A stretch of DNA of 64,000 nt from Pseudomonadota bacterium (lineage in GTDB: Bacteria; Pseudomonadota; Gammaproteobacteria; Burkholderiales; Burkholderiaceae_C). The notes under the pieces were generated by a model. That model searched no databases, was not told the origin of the DNA, and saw nothing but the letters and a program-made list of their open reading frames with translations. Shown here piece by piece: positions 8,702 through 21,100 of this stretch (position 1 is its first letter; each line of letters starts with the position of its first letter). The position numbers and the translations under genes were made by a program. The stretch spans positions 62,001 to 126,000 of the forward strand of contig CAUJHV010000032.1 in NCBI GenBank assembly GCA_963205115.1. Direction: 5' to 3'.

Positions 8702-9808
8702 ATGATCGTTCTGAAAGCGGCACAGGAAAAACTGCTGAGTGCTTTGCAGGCTGTCGCGGGCATCGTGGAGCGGCGACACACGCTGCCGATCCTGGCCAAC
8801 GTGCTGATGCGCAAGAACGGACCGGTCATCGAGCTGACCACCAGCGACCTGGAAATCCAGGTGCGCATCTCGGCCGAGCTCGGCGGCGATGCCGGGGCGT
8901 TCTCCACGACGGTCGGGGCACGCAAGATGATCGACATCCTGCGCAGCCTGCCTTCGGACCAGGTCGTGAGCCTGAGCGCCGCGCAGAGCAAGCTCACGCT
9001 GCAAGGCGGCAAGAGCCGCTTCACGCTGCAGACGCTGCCGGCAGAAGACTTTCCGCTGGTCAACGAAGCGGTCGATTTCGGGCCGTCGTTCTCGGTGCCG
9101 CAGAAGACGCTGCGCACGCTGATCGACCAGGTGCACTTTGCGATGGCGGTGCACGACATCCGCTACTACCTCAACGGCATCCTGTTCATCGCCGAAGGCA
9201 AGACGCTCACGCTGGTGGCCACCGACGGCCACCGCCTGGCGCTGGCGCAGGCCACGCTGGACAACGAGGTGCCCAAGCAGGAAGTCATCCTGCCGCGCAA
9301 GACCGTCCTGGAGCTGCAGCGCCTGCTCAAGGACGAGGACACGCCCATCGAGATGAAGTTCGCCAACAACCAGGCCAAGTTCGCCTTCTCGGGCCTGGAA
9401 TTTGTCACCAAGCTGGTCGAGGGCAAGTTCCCCGACTACAACCGTGTGATCCCGAAGAACCACAAGCACTCGGTCACCCTGGGCCGTGTGCCGCTGCTGG
9501 CCAGCCTGCAGCGCGCGGCCATCCTGACGAGCGAAAAGTTCAAGGGCGTGCGCCTGAATGTCGAGCCGGGCCTGCTGAGCATCGCGTCCAGCAACGCCGA
9601 GCAGGAAGAGGCCAAGGAAGAGATCGAGATCGACTACAACGGCGACGCGATCGACATCGGCTTCAACGTCACCTACCTGATCGATGCACTGGCCAACGCC
9701 AGCGTCGAGATGGTCAAGGTCGAACTGCAGGATGGCAATGCCAGCGCGCTGATCACCGCGCCGGACATGCCCGGCTTCAAGTACGTGGTCATGCCCATGC
9801 GCATCTGA
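8702..9808 (+). CDS. dnaN: DNA polymerase III subunit beta (sliding clamp)
   Basis: Ring-shaped processivity clamp that tethers DNA polymerase III to DNA. The frame is open upstream to 8585, but the ATG at 8702 gives 368 residues beginning MIVLKAAQEKLLSALQAVAG, as in other clamps (E. coli 366). The three repeated clamp domains are intact. Conserved segments include RRHTLPILANVL, FPDYNRVIPK and the C-terminal VVMPMRI, which forms part of the partner-binding pocket. It sits between dnaA and gyrB in the standard order. Confidence 0.97.
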   Translation: MIVLKAAQEKLLSALQAVAGIVERRHTLPILANVLMRKNGPVIELTTSDLEIQVRISAELGGDAGAFSTTVGARKMIDILRSLPSDQVVSLSAAQSKLTLQGGKSRFTLQTLPAEDFPLVNEAVDFGPSFSVPQKTLRTLIDQVHFAMAVHDIRYYLNGILFIAEGKTLTLVATDGHRLALAQATLDNEVPKQEVILPRKTVLELQRLLKDEDTPIEMKFANNQAKFAFSGLEFVTKLVEGKFPDYNRVIPKNHKHSVTLGRVPLLASLQRAAILTSEKFKGVRLNVEPGLLSIASSNAEQEEAKEEIEIDYNGDAIDIGFNVTYLIDALANASVEMVKVELQDGNASALITAPDMPGFKYVVMPMRI

Positions 9809-9866
9809 CGCCCTGCGTTCAGTCCCACGGATCGAGCGGGCCCTGTGCCCGCTTCAGCGTTTTTAG

Positions 9867-12398
<2,532 letters not shown>

Positions 12399-12640
12399 GT
12401 GTGTAGGTTCTCCGTTGGGTGCACACTTGTCTGCGAAAAGTGAAGAAGTTCGGCACCTGGCGCGCTTGAGTTGATGCATCTGACTGATGTCGTAGGCTGC
12501 CAGAGTAGGTTCACTTGGCGCCACGGTCCTGCGGTGGCCTATGGCTAGTTGATACGACTGGCCTACCCAGTGAGCAGCTGACGCGTTTGGTTGCCGCACT
12601 CGGTTAGGCTCTGCCAGTAGAAGTAGGGGAGCCGACAGGG

Positions 12641-14320
12641 ATGAACACCGAAGAACAACAGTTTCTCAACGACCTCGACAAGCGTCTCTGGAATGCTGCC
12701 GATCGGCTGCGTTCCAACGTCAACCCCAGCGACTACATGCACGTCGTGCTTGGGCTTGTGTTCTTGAAATATGTGTCCGACGCCTTCAAGGAACGCCGCG
12801 CCGAACTGCAAGCGGCCTTCACCAACCCCGAGCACGACTACTACTTGGGTGCCGACGTCGGCGAGATGCTCGAACAAGAGCTCGAAGCCCGCGACTACTA
12901 CTTGGAGAAGAACGTCTTCTGGGTGCCGGCCTTGGCACGTTGGGACTTCATCAAGGACAACGCCAAGGTCGACACGGGCACCAAGCTGCAGGTCAAGAAC
13001 GGCAAGGTCTTCGAGTACGAATTCAGGGGCATCGGTCGTCTGCTGGACGACGCGTTGGAGGCGATCGAGAAAGACAACCCCAAGCTGAAAGGCGTACTCG
13101 ACAAGAGCTACGCCCGCTGGCGTGTAGACGACGCGCTGCCGGGCCTGATCGACACGTTTTCGACCATCCAACCGCTGAACGGAAGCTCGCTGAAGGCCAA
13201 GGACATCCTCGGCCACGTGTACGAGTACTTTCTGGGTGAATTCAGCATCGCCGCGGGTAAGAGGGGCGGCGAGTTCTACACGCCCAAGAGCATCGTCGCG
13301 CTCATCGTCGAAATGCTGCAGCCCTACCAGGGCCGCGTGTACGACCCCTGCTGCGGTAGCGGCGGCTTCTTCGTGCAGAGCGAGCGCTTCGTGGAAGCGC
13401 ACGGCGGCAAGGTGGGGCAGATTAGCATCTACGGCCAGGAAGCCAACCCCACCACCTGGCGCCTGGCCAGCATGAACATGGCCATCCGCGGCCTGGACTA
13501 CGACTTCGGCAAAGAGTCGGCCAGCACCTACACGCGCCCCATGCACCCGGACCTGCGCGCCGACTTCATCATGGCCAACCCACCCTTCAACATGAAGGCG
13601 TGGAAAGAGGGCGTGAAAGACGACGATGTGCGCTGGAAGTACGGCACACCGCCCGACGGCAACGCCAACTTCGCGTGGCTGCAGCACATGGTGCACCACC
13701 TGGCGCCGAACGGCAGCATGGCGCTGTTGCTGGCCAACGGCTCCATGAGCAGCAACACCAACAACGAAGGCGAGATTCGCCGGGCCTTGATCGAAGGCAA
13801 CGGCCCGAATGCGCCTGGCGACCTGGTGGAATGCATGGTGGCCCTGCCCGGCCAGCTGTTCACCAACACCCAGATCCCCGCGTGCATCTGGTTCCTGACC
13901 AAGAGCAAGGCCGCCCGTGGGTCAGGAAGTACAGCCTGGAAAGACCGCAAGGGCCAGGTGCTCTTCATCGACGCCCGCAACCTGGGCTACATGAAAGACC
14001 GCGTGCTGCGCGACTTCAGGCCCGAAGACGTGGCCAAGGTAGCCAACACCTTCCACGCCTGGAAGCGGGGCGAGTCGGTCGACGAGCCGGGTTACGCCAA
14101 GGCGGTGACGTTGGACGACATCCGCGCGCACGACCACGTGCTCACGCCCGGCCGCTATGTGGGCGCCGCGGCGCAGGAAGAAGACGGCGAACCTTTCGAA
14201 GACAAGATGGCCCGCCTCACCGCCACCCTGAGCGACCAGTTCGCCGAAAGCGCCCGCCTGGAGGCGGCGATCCGCCGGAACCTGGCAGGCCTGGGCTACC
14301 CGCTGAAAACACCCGCCTGA
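12641..14320 (+). CDS. hsdM: Type I restriction-modification system, DNA methyltransferase subunit HsdM
   Basis: N6-adenine methyltransferase subunit that, with HsdS, forms the M2S methyltransferase core and, with HsdR, the full type I restriction complex. The N-terminal HsdM domain begins NTEEQQFLNDLDKRLWNAAD. The SAM motif YDPCCGSGGFF is at about residue 233 and the catalytic NPPF at about 312, in the order expected for gamma-class amino-methyltransferases. The length (559) is normal. The start is supported by AGGGGAG and AGGG upstream of the ATG. It is the first gene of the island and reads toward fic after a 137-base gap. Confidence 0.96.
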   Translation: MNTEEQQFLNDLDKRLWNAADRLRSNVNPSDYMHVVLGLVFLKYVSDAFKERRAELQAAFTNPEHDYYLGADVGEMLEQELEARDYYLEKNVFWVPALARWDFIKDNAKVDTGTKLQVKNGKVFEYEFRGIGRLLDDALEAIEKDNPKLKGVLDKSYARWRVDDALPGLIDTFSTIQPLNGSSLKAKDILGHVYEYFLGEFSIAAGKRGGEFYTPKSIVALIVEMLQPYQGRVYDPCCGSGGFFVQSERFVEAHGGKVGQISIYGQEANPTTWRLASMNMAIRGLDYDFGKESASTYTRPMHPDLRADFIMANPPFNMKAWKEGVKDDDVRWKYGTPPDGNANFAWLQHMVHHLAPNGSMALLLANGSMSSNTNNEGEIRRALIEGNGPNAPGDLVECMVALPGQLFTNTQIPACIWFLTKSKAARGSGSTAWKDRKGQVLFIDARNLGYMKDRVLRDFRPEDVAKVANTFHAWKRGESVDEPGYAKAVTLDDIRAHDHVLTPGRYVGAAAQEEDGEPFEDKMARLTATLSDQFAESARLEAAIRRNLAGLGYPLKTPA

Positions 14321-14330
14321 AGCGCTGGGC

Positions 14331-14423
14331 CTATGCAAGTGCTGGCCAACGTGTATAGAAAAAGCTAAATTCCTATGCACATCGTGGCCCATATGCATAG
14401 CCCATCGACATTTCCCATGCATG
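14331..14423. promoter_or_regulatory. Repeat cluster upstream of fic, candidate operator
   Basis: Four copies of an ATGCA core lie in 93 bases: CTATGCA at 14331-14337, CTATGCA at 14373-14379, TGCATAG (inverted) at 14394-14400 and CATGCATG at 14416-14423. The second and third form an inverted repeat with 7-base arms and a 14-base spacer, and the third also sits in the palindrome TATGCATA. The block is immediately upstream of fic, whose product carries a winged helix, so autoregulation is a reasonable inference. Confidence 0.5.
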
Positions 14424-14457
14424 CCGGCCCGTCCAGTGGTCTCCGAGCGCCGTGGCC

Positions 14458-15582
14458 ATGGTGACGTCGGCACATGCCCTTCCGCCCCTGCAACCGCTCA
14501 CCCGGCTGCAGCCCGCGACCTTCGAGACCCCGGCGGTGCTGAAGAAGGCCGTCACCGCCGGCCGCAAGCTGGCCGAGCTGAAGGGCCTGGCGGCGTCCAT
14601 GCCGAACCAGGCCATCCTCATCAATACGCTGGCGCTGCAAGAGGCCAAGGACAGCTCGGCCATCGAGAACATCGTCACCACGCACGATGAGCTGTTCCGC
14701 AGCGCCACCTACCCCGACCTGTTCGCATCCCCTGCCGCCAAGGAGGTGCGCCACTACGTGCAGGCGCTGCGCGTGGGCTATGGCCTGGTGCAGCAGACGG
14801 GGCTGCTCACCGCCAACCACATGCTGGCCATCCAGGCCGAGCTGGAGCAAAACATCGCCGGCTTCCGCAAGCTGCCCGGCACCACCCTGAAGAACCAGCA
14901 CGGCGCCGTGGTCTACACCCCGCCGCAAGACCCGGCGCAGGTGGTGGCGCTGATGACCGACCTGGAACGCTTCATCAATGACGACGGCGCATTCGATGCC
15001 GACCCGTTGATCAAGATGGCCATTGCCCACCACCAGTTCGAAAGCATTCACCCCTTCTACGACGGCAACGGCCGCACGGGCCGTATCGTCAACGTGCTGT
15101 ACCTCGTCAACAAAGGGTTGCTGGACATACCGGTGCTCTACCTCAGCAGCGCCATCATGCGCAGCAAGCCCGACTACTACCGGCTGCTGCAGGCCGTGCG
15201 CGAAGAGGCCGACGCGCCGGCGCTGTGGCAGGAGTGGGTGCTGTACCTGCTGGCCGCGGTGGAGACCACGGCGCAACAAACCATCCGCACCGTCACCGAC
15301 ATCAAGGCCGCGCTGCTGGACTACAAGCACCGCATCCGCGCCGGCTTCAAGTTCTACAGCCAAGACCTCATCAACAACCTCTTCATGCACCCGTACACCA
15401 AGATCGAATTCGTGGAGCGCGACTTGAAGGTGTCACGGCTGACGGCCACTAAGTATTTGGATGCGCTGGCAGGGACGGGGTTTGTGCAGAAGGTAAAAGT
15501 GGGCAGGTCGAATTACTACATCAACCTGGCGTTGAACTCGATCCTGATCCGAGCGGCCGATGTGTCGGAGTCTGCGCCGTGA
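14458..15582 (+). CDS. Fic family protein with C-terminal winged helix (SoFic-like)
   Basis: Fic proteins mostly transfer AMP (sometimes other groups) to hydroxyl side chains of target proteins. The catalytic motif HPFYDGNGRTGR (about residues 198-209) matches HxFx(D/E)GNGRxxR with no substitution. An N-terminal inhibitory motif S-S-A-I-E-N at about residues 66-71 fits (S/T)xxxE(G/N), which makes this a class II, self-inhibited Fic. The C-terminal ~70 residues (KIEFVERDLKVSRLTATKYL...) look like a winged helix. Length and layout resemble Shewanella SoFic. It lies between hsdM and hsdS and its TGA overlaps the hsdS GTG. A GTG at 14452 is an alternative start. Its target is unknown. Confidence 0.92.
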   Translation: MVTSAHALPPLQPLTRLQPATFETPAVLKKAVTAGRKLAELKGLAASMPNQAILINTLALQEAKDSSAIENIVTTHDELFRSATYPDLFASPAAKEVRHYVQALRVGYGLVQQTGLLTANHMLAIQAELEQNIAGFRKLPGTTLKNQHGAVVYTPPQDPAQVVALMTDLERFINDDGAFDADPLIKMAIAHHQFESIHPFYDGNGRTGRIVNVLYLVNKGLLDIPVLYLSSAIMRSKPDYYRLLQAVREEADAPALWQEWVLYLLAAVETTAQQTIRTVTDIKAALLDYKHRIRAGFKFYSQDLINNLFMHPYTKIEFVERDLKVSRLTATKYLDALAGTGFVQKVKVGRSNYYINLALNSILIRAADVSESAP

Positions 15583-16898
15583 CTAAATGGGAAACAGTAC
15601 CTCTGGCGACTCTTGTCAAGCCAGGCAGAGGAATCTCGTATGGCATCGTGCAGCCTGGAGAACCACAAGCGAATGGGGTACCAATCCTTCGCGTAACCGA
15701 CATTCGAAACGGAAGGATCGCCACCCACTCACCGATGCGCGTGGCTCCCCACATAGATGCTGCACACGCACGAACGCGATTAACTGGCGGCGAACTCCTC
15801 CTGACGTTGGTAGGTACGGTCGGTGAGGCGGCAGTGGTGCCTTCAGAGTTGGCAGGTTGGAACGTTGCTCGGGCAGTCGCCGTCATCCCAGTGCGTGAGG
15901 ACGTTGGAAGCTACTGGATCAAGATCGCACTGGAAGAGCCGGCGGTCCGCGAGTTGATCTATGGACGACTGAATACGACGGTCCAGGCCACATTGAACCT
16001 GAAGGATGTAGGTCAGCTGCCGATCTTGATGCCTTCCAAGGATGAGCGAGAAACAATTGCTGCGGTGATCGGGAAGCTCGACAACAAGATCGAATTGAAC
16101 CGCCGTATGAGTCAAACGCTCGAGGCCATCGCCCGGGCGATATTCAAGTCCTGGTTCGTGGACTTCGAGCCTGTGGTCGAGATGGCACGCGGCCAAGCAC
16201 ACGCCAGCGTGCAAGCGAAGTACGGCCTGTCCGTCGAAGCCATGGCGACGCTGCCTGTCAGCATGTCCACAAATCAAGGCGCGCCGTTACCGCGCGGCTG
16301 GATGCTGCGGCCCTTGAGTGAAGTCACCCGGTACCTGAACCGTGGCATCTCACCCAAGTATGTGGATGAGGGTGGAACACTGGTACTCAACCAGAAGTGC
16401 ATTCGCAACCAGCAGGTATCGATCAAGGAAGGCCGCCGGCACGATCAGGCGCAGCGATCAATCGAAGGAAGGCTGCTCCAAGTTGGAGATATTTTGGTGA
16501 ATTCGACCGGCGTGGGAACACTAGGGCGCGTGGCGCAGGTCATGACGCTGAAAGAGCCGACCATCGTTGACTCTCACGTGACGGTGGTCCGCGCAGACGC
16601 GCAGAAGGTCACCGCCAACTATCTTGGCATGGCGCTCTTTGCGCGCCAGTCCGACATCGAGGCGCTGGGCGAAGGCAGCACGGGCCAAACCGAGTTGTCG
16701 CGCGCCCGACTGGCTGCGATGCCCGTGCTGGTGCCGCCACCCGAGTTGCTGGTCTGTTTCGACAAGCACACAGCGGGACTGCGACAGCAGATTGCGCAGC
16801 TGGCCGACGAGAACCAAGCGCTAGAGAAGACCCGAGACGCACTGTTGCCGCAGTTGCTGTCTGGGAAGCTGCATGTCTCCCAGGAGGCCGTTGAATGA
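15579..16898 (+). CDS. hsdS: Type I restriction-modification system, specificity subunit HsdS
   Basis: DNA-recognition subunit that sets the target sequence of the type I enzyme. It has two target-recognition domains. The first begins KWETVPLATLVKPGRGISYG and is followed by the central conserved helix KLDNKIELNRRMSQTLEAIA. The second begins LPRGWMLRPLSEVTRYLNRG and is followed by the distal helix LRQQIAQLADENQALEKTRD. The GTG start overlaps the fic stop (GTGA), and the stop overlaps the next ATG, so fic, hsdS and the FRG gene are translationally coupled. Base composition is lower in GC than the flanking housekeeping genes. The recognition sequence cannot be predicted from sequence alone. Confidence 0.94.
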   Translation: MTKWETVPLATLVKPGRGISYGIVQPGEPQANGVPILRVTDIRNGRIATHSPMRVAPHIDAAHARTRLTGGELLLTLVGTVGEAAVVPSELAGWNVARAVAVIPVREDVGSYWIKIALEEPAVRELIYGRLNTTVQATLNLKDVGQLPILMPSKDERETIAAVIGKLDNKIELNRRMSQTLEAIARAIFKSWFVDFEPVVEMARGQAHASVQAKYGLSVEAMATLPVSMSTNQGAPLPRGWMLRPLSEVTRYLNRGISPKYVDEGGTLVLNQKCIRNQQVSIKEGRRHDQAQRSIEGRLLQVGDILVNSTGVGTLGRVAQVMTLKEPTIVDSHVTVVRADAQKVTANYLGMALFARQSDIEALGEGSTGQTELSRARLAAMPVLVPPPELLVCFDKHTAGLRQQIAQLADENQALEKTRDALLPQLLSGKLHVSQEAVE

Positions 16899-18130
16899 GC
16901 GCCACCGCAAGCGACACGAGCGTAGCTGACCATTTGGCATTGGTACCTCGCTGGCCTCAATTCACGATCACTGGCGACAAGATCAGCGCGCGCATACCCG
17001 TCACCAAGCTTTCGAGCTGGCGTGAACTCCCGACAGCACTTGAGCACGATTTCTTCAACCGACCCAAGACGCAGTTGATCTTCCGCGGCTCGCGGCGGTT
17101 CGACTGGACGCTGACACCCTCGCTCGGTCGCTTGGACGAGCGCCGGATCATCACCCAAGAGGTTGCCGCAGCTCAGCTGCGCCTCTTTCAGCGCGCCGTG
17201 CGCGGCAGGATTGAAGACCGAACGCTCGTGGACGAAGAACATGAGCTCTGGTCGGTCGGCCAACACCACGGCTTGCACACGCCGCTGCTCGATTGGACCT
17301 ACTCGCCCTACGTCGCGCTCTTCTTTGCCTTTGAGAAGGAAGATCCGCGGCACGAGGAGTCGGAAAACGCCTACCGAGCCATCTACGTGCTCAATAAGAG
17401 CTATGTCGAGGGGGATGACCGCTGCCCGGAAGTCAGCATCCTTGAGCCGCGCAAGGACGACCACGGCCGACTGGTGAACCAAGCTGGCCTTTTCACCTTC
17501 ACCGGCTACGGCAACACGCTTGAGAACTTCCTCGTCAGCTCCTTGCAAGAGGAGGTCCTGAAGGACGAGCAGGAAGAGGATGAGGCACGCGTCCTCTCGC
17601 AGTTCATCTGCAAGATCTACGTCCCCAACGAGCACCGCACAGAGTGCCTACGCCAGCTGCGGCTGATGAATGTTCACCATGCCAGCCTGTTTCCCGATTT
17701 GATCGGCGCGGCCAGCTACTGCAACATCCTCGTTGCAGACGAAGCGCAGACCATGCGCGAAGCCGAAGTCACCCGCCAGCAGGCTTTGCCGGAGGTGGCT
17801 CCGGCGCAAGCGACGCCCGTGACCGTTGAGCAGGCACCACAAGGGTTGTTGGCGTTGGTCCGAGCAGCGCTCGCGGCGCCGGCGGAGAGCGCACAGGTAG
17901 AAGCGCCAAGACTGGAGGTCATGGCTGCAGACCTCGCGGCGGAGTTGACCAAAAACCAGTACGTGGACTGGGACAAGCGAGAGAGTATCCAGGCCAGCAT
18001 GCGTACCGCGGCAAAGGGTGTGATGCGGAAATACGGCTACCCGCCCGCGTCCCGCGATGCTGTCATTGAACAGATCATGCAAGGCCTTCTGGCGTTGCGG
18101 GCCGCTGACGCTGTGGCGCCCCCCAATTGA
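16895..18130 (+). CDS. FRG-domain protein with an HsdR-like C-terminal module
   Basis: Residues ~60-146 form an FRG domain: LIFRGSRRFDWTLTPSLGR, then the hallmark QHHGLHTPLLDWT and SPYVALFFAF. The biochemical role of FRG domains is not settled. After an Ala/Pro/Gln-rich linker (~290-340), residues 351-402 contain VDWDKRESIQA and, 25 residues from its first Val, YPP. The HsdR encoded next door ends with VDWQKRESIRA and YPP at the same spacing; over 45 gapless positions I count 17 identities. This part of HsdR-type proteins is implicated in docking to the methyltransferase. The gene starts within the hsdS stop (ATGA) and ends 28 bases before hsdR. I infer an accessory subunit of the type I complex. 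Confidence 0.85.
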   Translation: MSATASDTSVADHLALVPRWPQFTITGDKISARIPVTKLSSWRELPTALEHDFFNRPKTQLIFRGSRRFDWTLTPSLGRLDERRIITQEVAAAQLRLFQRAVRGRIEDRTLVDEEHELWSVGQHHGLHTPLLDWTYSPYVALFFAFEKEDPRHEESENAYRAIYVLNKSYVEGDDRCPEVSILEPRKDDHGRLVNQAGLFTFTGYGNTLENFLVSSLQEEVLKDEQEEDEARVLSQFICKIYVPNEHRTECLRQLRLMNVHHASLFPDLIGAASYCNILVADEAQTMREAEVTRQQALPEVAPAQATPVTVEQAPQGLLALVRAALAAPAESAQVEAPRLEVMAADLAAELTKNQYVDWDKRESIQASMRTAAKGVMRKYGYPPASRDAVIEQIMQGLLALRAADAVAPPN

Positions 18131-18158
18131 CGCCGGCGCGTAGGGCACGAGAACGGAC

Positions 18159-21100
18159 ATGACCGAGAACGACGTCGAGCAGCTCGCTATCGCGTGGTTT
18201 CAGGAATGCGGGTGGATCTTCCGCCATGGCCCCGACATCGCGCCGGATAGCGATGTGTCCGCTCGCAGCGACTGGCGCCAAGTGGTGCTGCGCGGCGAGT
18301 TGTCCGCGGCACTGGCTCAGTTGAATCCTGACCTGCCTGCCAGCGCCCTGGACGAGGCACTGACGTCGGCGATGCGACCGGATCAACCCGCGCTGCTGCA
18401 AAACAACCGCAGGCTTCACGAACTGCTGTGCGACGGCGTGCCGGTGGAGATCAGCGACGCCCAAGGTCTCAAGCGAGGCGACCGCGTGCGCTTGATCGAC
18501 TTCGACAACCCCGAGCGCAACCTTTTCAAGGTGGTGAACCAGTTCACCGTGCAAGGCAGCAAAGGAAAGCCGCGCCGGCCCGACCTGGTGTGTTTCATCA
18601 ACGGCCTGCCCATCGCGGTGCTGGAGCTGAAGAACGCAGCCAGCGAAACTGCCGACATCTGGAGCGCCTTCAACCAGCTGCAGACCTACAAGGACGAGAT
18701 TCCTGACCTGTTCGTCTTCAACCAGGCGCTGGTCATCAGCGACGGCTTGCACGCACGAATCGGCTCACTCACCGCCAGCCGCGAGCGCTACCTGCCCTGG
18801 CGCACGGTGAAGAACGAAGACGACCGGCCGCGGCTGCAGTTCGAGCTGGAAACCGTGGTGCGCGGCTTCTTTGCGCCGGCGCTTCTGCTGGACTACATCC
18901 GCTACTTCATCCTGTTCGAGCAGGCTGACGGCCATCTCATTAAGAAAATCGCGGGCTACCACCAATTCCACGCTGTACGGGAAGCGGTGCGCGCCACGGT
19001 GATTGCTGCCAGCGCACCACCAGCAGGCCAGGCCCAGGAGGCGCGCGCCACCTACGGGCAAGAGGTGCAGCCGGGTTCGCGCAAGGGCGGCATCGTGTGG
19101 CACACCCAAGGCTCTGGCAAAAGCATTTCCATGCTCTGCTTCGCCTCCAAGCTGATGCGCGAGCCCGCGATGGGCAACCCCACGCTGGTGATCGTGACGG
19201 ACCGCAACGACCTGGACGGGCAGTTGTTCCAGACCTTCGTTGGCGCCAAGGCGCTGCTGAAGGAACTGCCGCAGCAAGCCAATGACCGCGACGAGTTGCG
19301 CGCCTTGCTGGCGGGCCGGCCGGCGGGCGGCATCATCTTCAGCACGGTGCAGAAGTTCGCGCCCGCGCCGGGTGAAGAGCGCTTCCCCAAACTCACCGAC
19401 CGCAGCAACGTGGTGGTGATTGCCGATGAGGCGCACCGCTCGCAGTACGGCCTGCGCGCCGTGCTGGACAAGAAGACCGGCGCCTACAAGTACGGCTTTG
19501 CGAAGCACCTGCGTGATGCCCTGCCAGGCGCTACCTTTGTGGGCTTTACCGGTACCCCGGTAGAGAGTGCCGACAAGGACACGCGCGCCGTGTTTGGCGA
19601 CTACGTCAGCATCTACGACATCCAAGACGCGGTGGACGACGGCGCCACGGTGCCCATTTACTACGAGAGCCGCCTGGCCAAGCTGGACATCAACCAGGCG
19701 CAGATCGAGCAGCTGAACGCGGAAGTGGAAGAAGTCTTCGAAGACGAAGAAGACGTTGCTCAGCGCGAAGCGGCCAAGGGCAAATGGGCGCAGCTTGAAA
19801 AGCTGGTGGGCGCCGAACCTCGCTTGAAGCAGGTGGCTGCCGACTTGGTGGCGCACTTCGAAGCGCGCACCACGGCCCTGGACGGCAAAGCCATGGTGGT
19901 GTGCATGAGCCGCGCTATCTGTGCCCAGATGTACGAAGAGATCAAGCTGCTGCGCCCGGCCTGGCACAACGCAGACCCAGCGTTGGGCGCTGTGAAGGTG
20001 GTCATGACGGGCTCGGCCGCCGACGCCGCACCGCTGCAAGCGCACATCACCAACGGGGCCACCAAGAAGCTGCTGGAAAAGCGCTTCAAGGACGTGGCCG
20101 ACCCGCTGAAGCTGGTGATCGTGCGCGACATGTGGCTCACGGGATTTGACGTGCCGTGCCTGCATACGCTGTATGTGGACAAGCCCATGCGCGACCACAA
20201 CCTCATGCAGGCCATCGCCCGCGTGAACCGCGTGTTCCGAGACAAGCAGGGCGGCCTGGTCGTGGACTACATCGGCATTGCGGCCGAACTGCGCAGCGCC
20301 CTGAAGACCTATACGGAAAGCCGCGGCAAGGGTCAGCCCACGTTGCAGGCGGGCGAAGCGCTGGCCAAGCTGAAAGAGCTGATGGATGTGGCGCGTGGTC
20401 AGCTTCATGGCTTCGACTCCAGCGCGCACCGCACGAAAGCTGTAACGCTGTTGATACCGGCAGCCAACCACGTACTTGGCCAGGAGGACGGCAAGAAGCG
20501 CTGGGCCGATGTGGTGCTTGGCATCACCAAGGCCTTTTCCCTGTGCGGCACGTTGGACGATGCCGTGGCACTGCGAGAAGAGATTGCGTTCTTCCAGGCC
20601 ATCAAGGCCGTGATCGCCAAGGCCACCGAGTCCGACAAGAAGCTGTCGGAAGACCGGCGCAATGCCGTGCTGAAGCAGATCCTGGATAACGCCGTGGTGG
20701 CCGATGGCGTGTCGGACATCTTCAAGCTGGCGGGCCTGGACCGGCCCGATATCTCGATCCTTTCAGACGCCTTCCTGGAAGAGGTGCGCCAACTGCCGCA
20801 GATGAACTTTGCTGTGGAGCTGCTGCGCAAGCTGCTGAACGACGAGGTGCGCTCACGGTCACGGACCAACGTGGTGCTCGAGAAGAAGTTCGGCGACCGG
20901 CTGATGGATGCGCTGAACCGCTATCGCAGCCGCGCGGTGGAAAGCGCACAGGTGATCGAAGAACTGATCGCCATGGCCAAGGAGTTCCGCGAGGCCGCTA
21001 AGCGGGGCGACGCGCTGGGCCTGAACACGTCCGAGCTGGCCTTCTATGACGCGCTGGCTAACAACGAAAGCGCTGTCCGCGAATTGGGCGACCCGGTGCT

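Noticed and set aside
16570..16586. TCTCACGTGACGG in hsdS as a possible parS
   Set aside because: The arms do not match the consensus, and the gene belongs to a mobile island.
18765..20471. 568-codon open frame on the minus strand inside hsdR
   Set aside because: It is antisense to a clearly functional gene. Its product is rich in His, Val, Gln and Arg without any domain, as expected for a shadow frame in GC-rich DNA.
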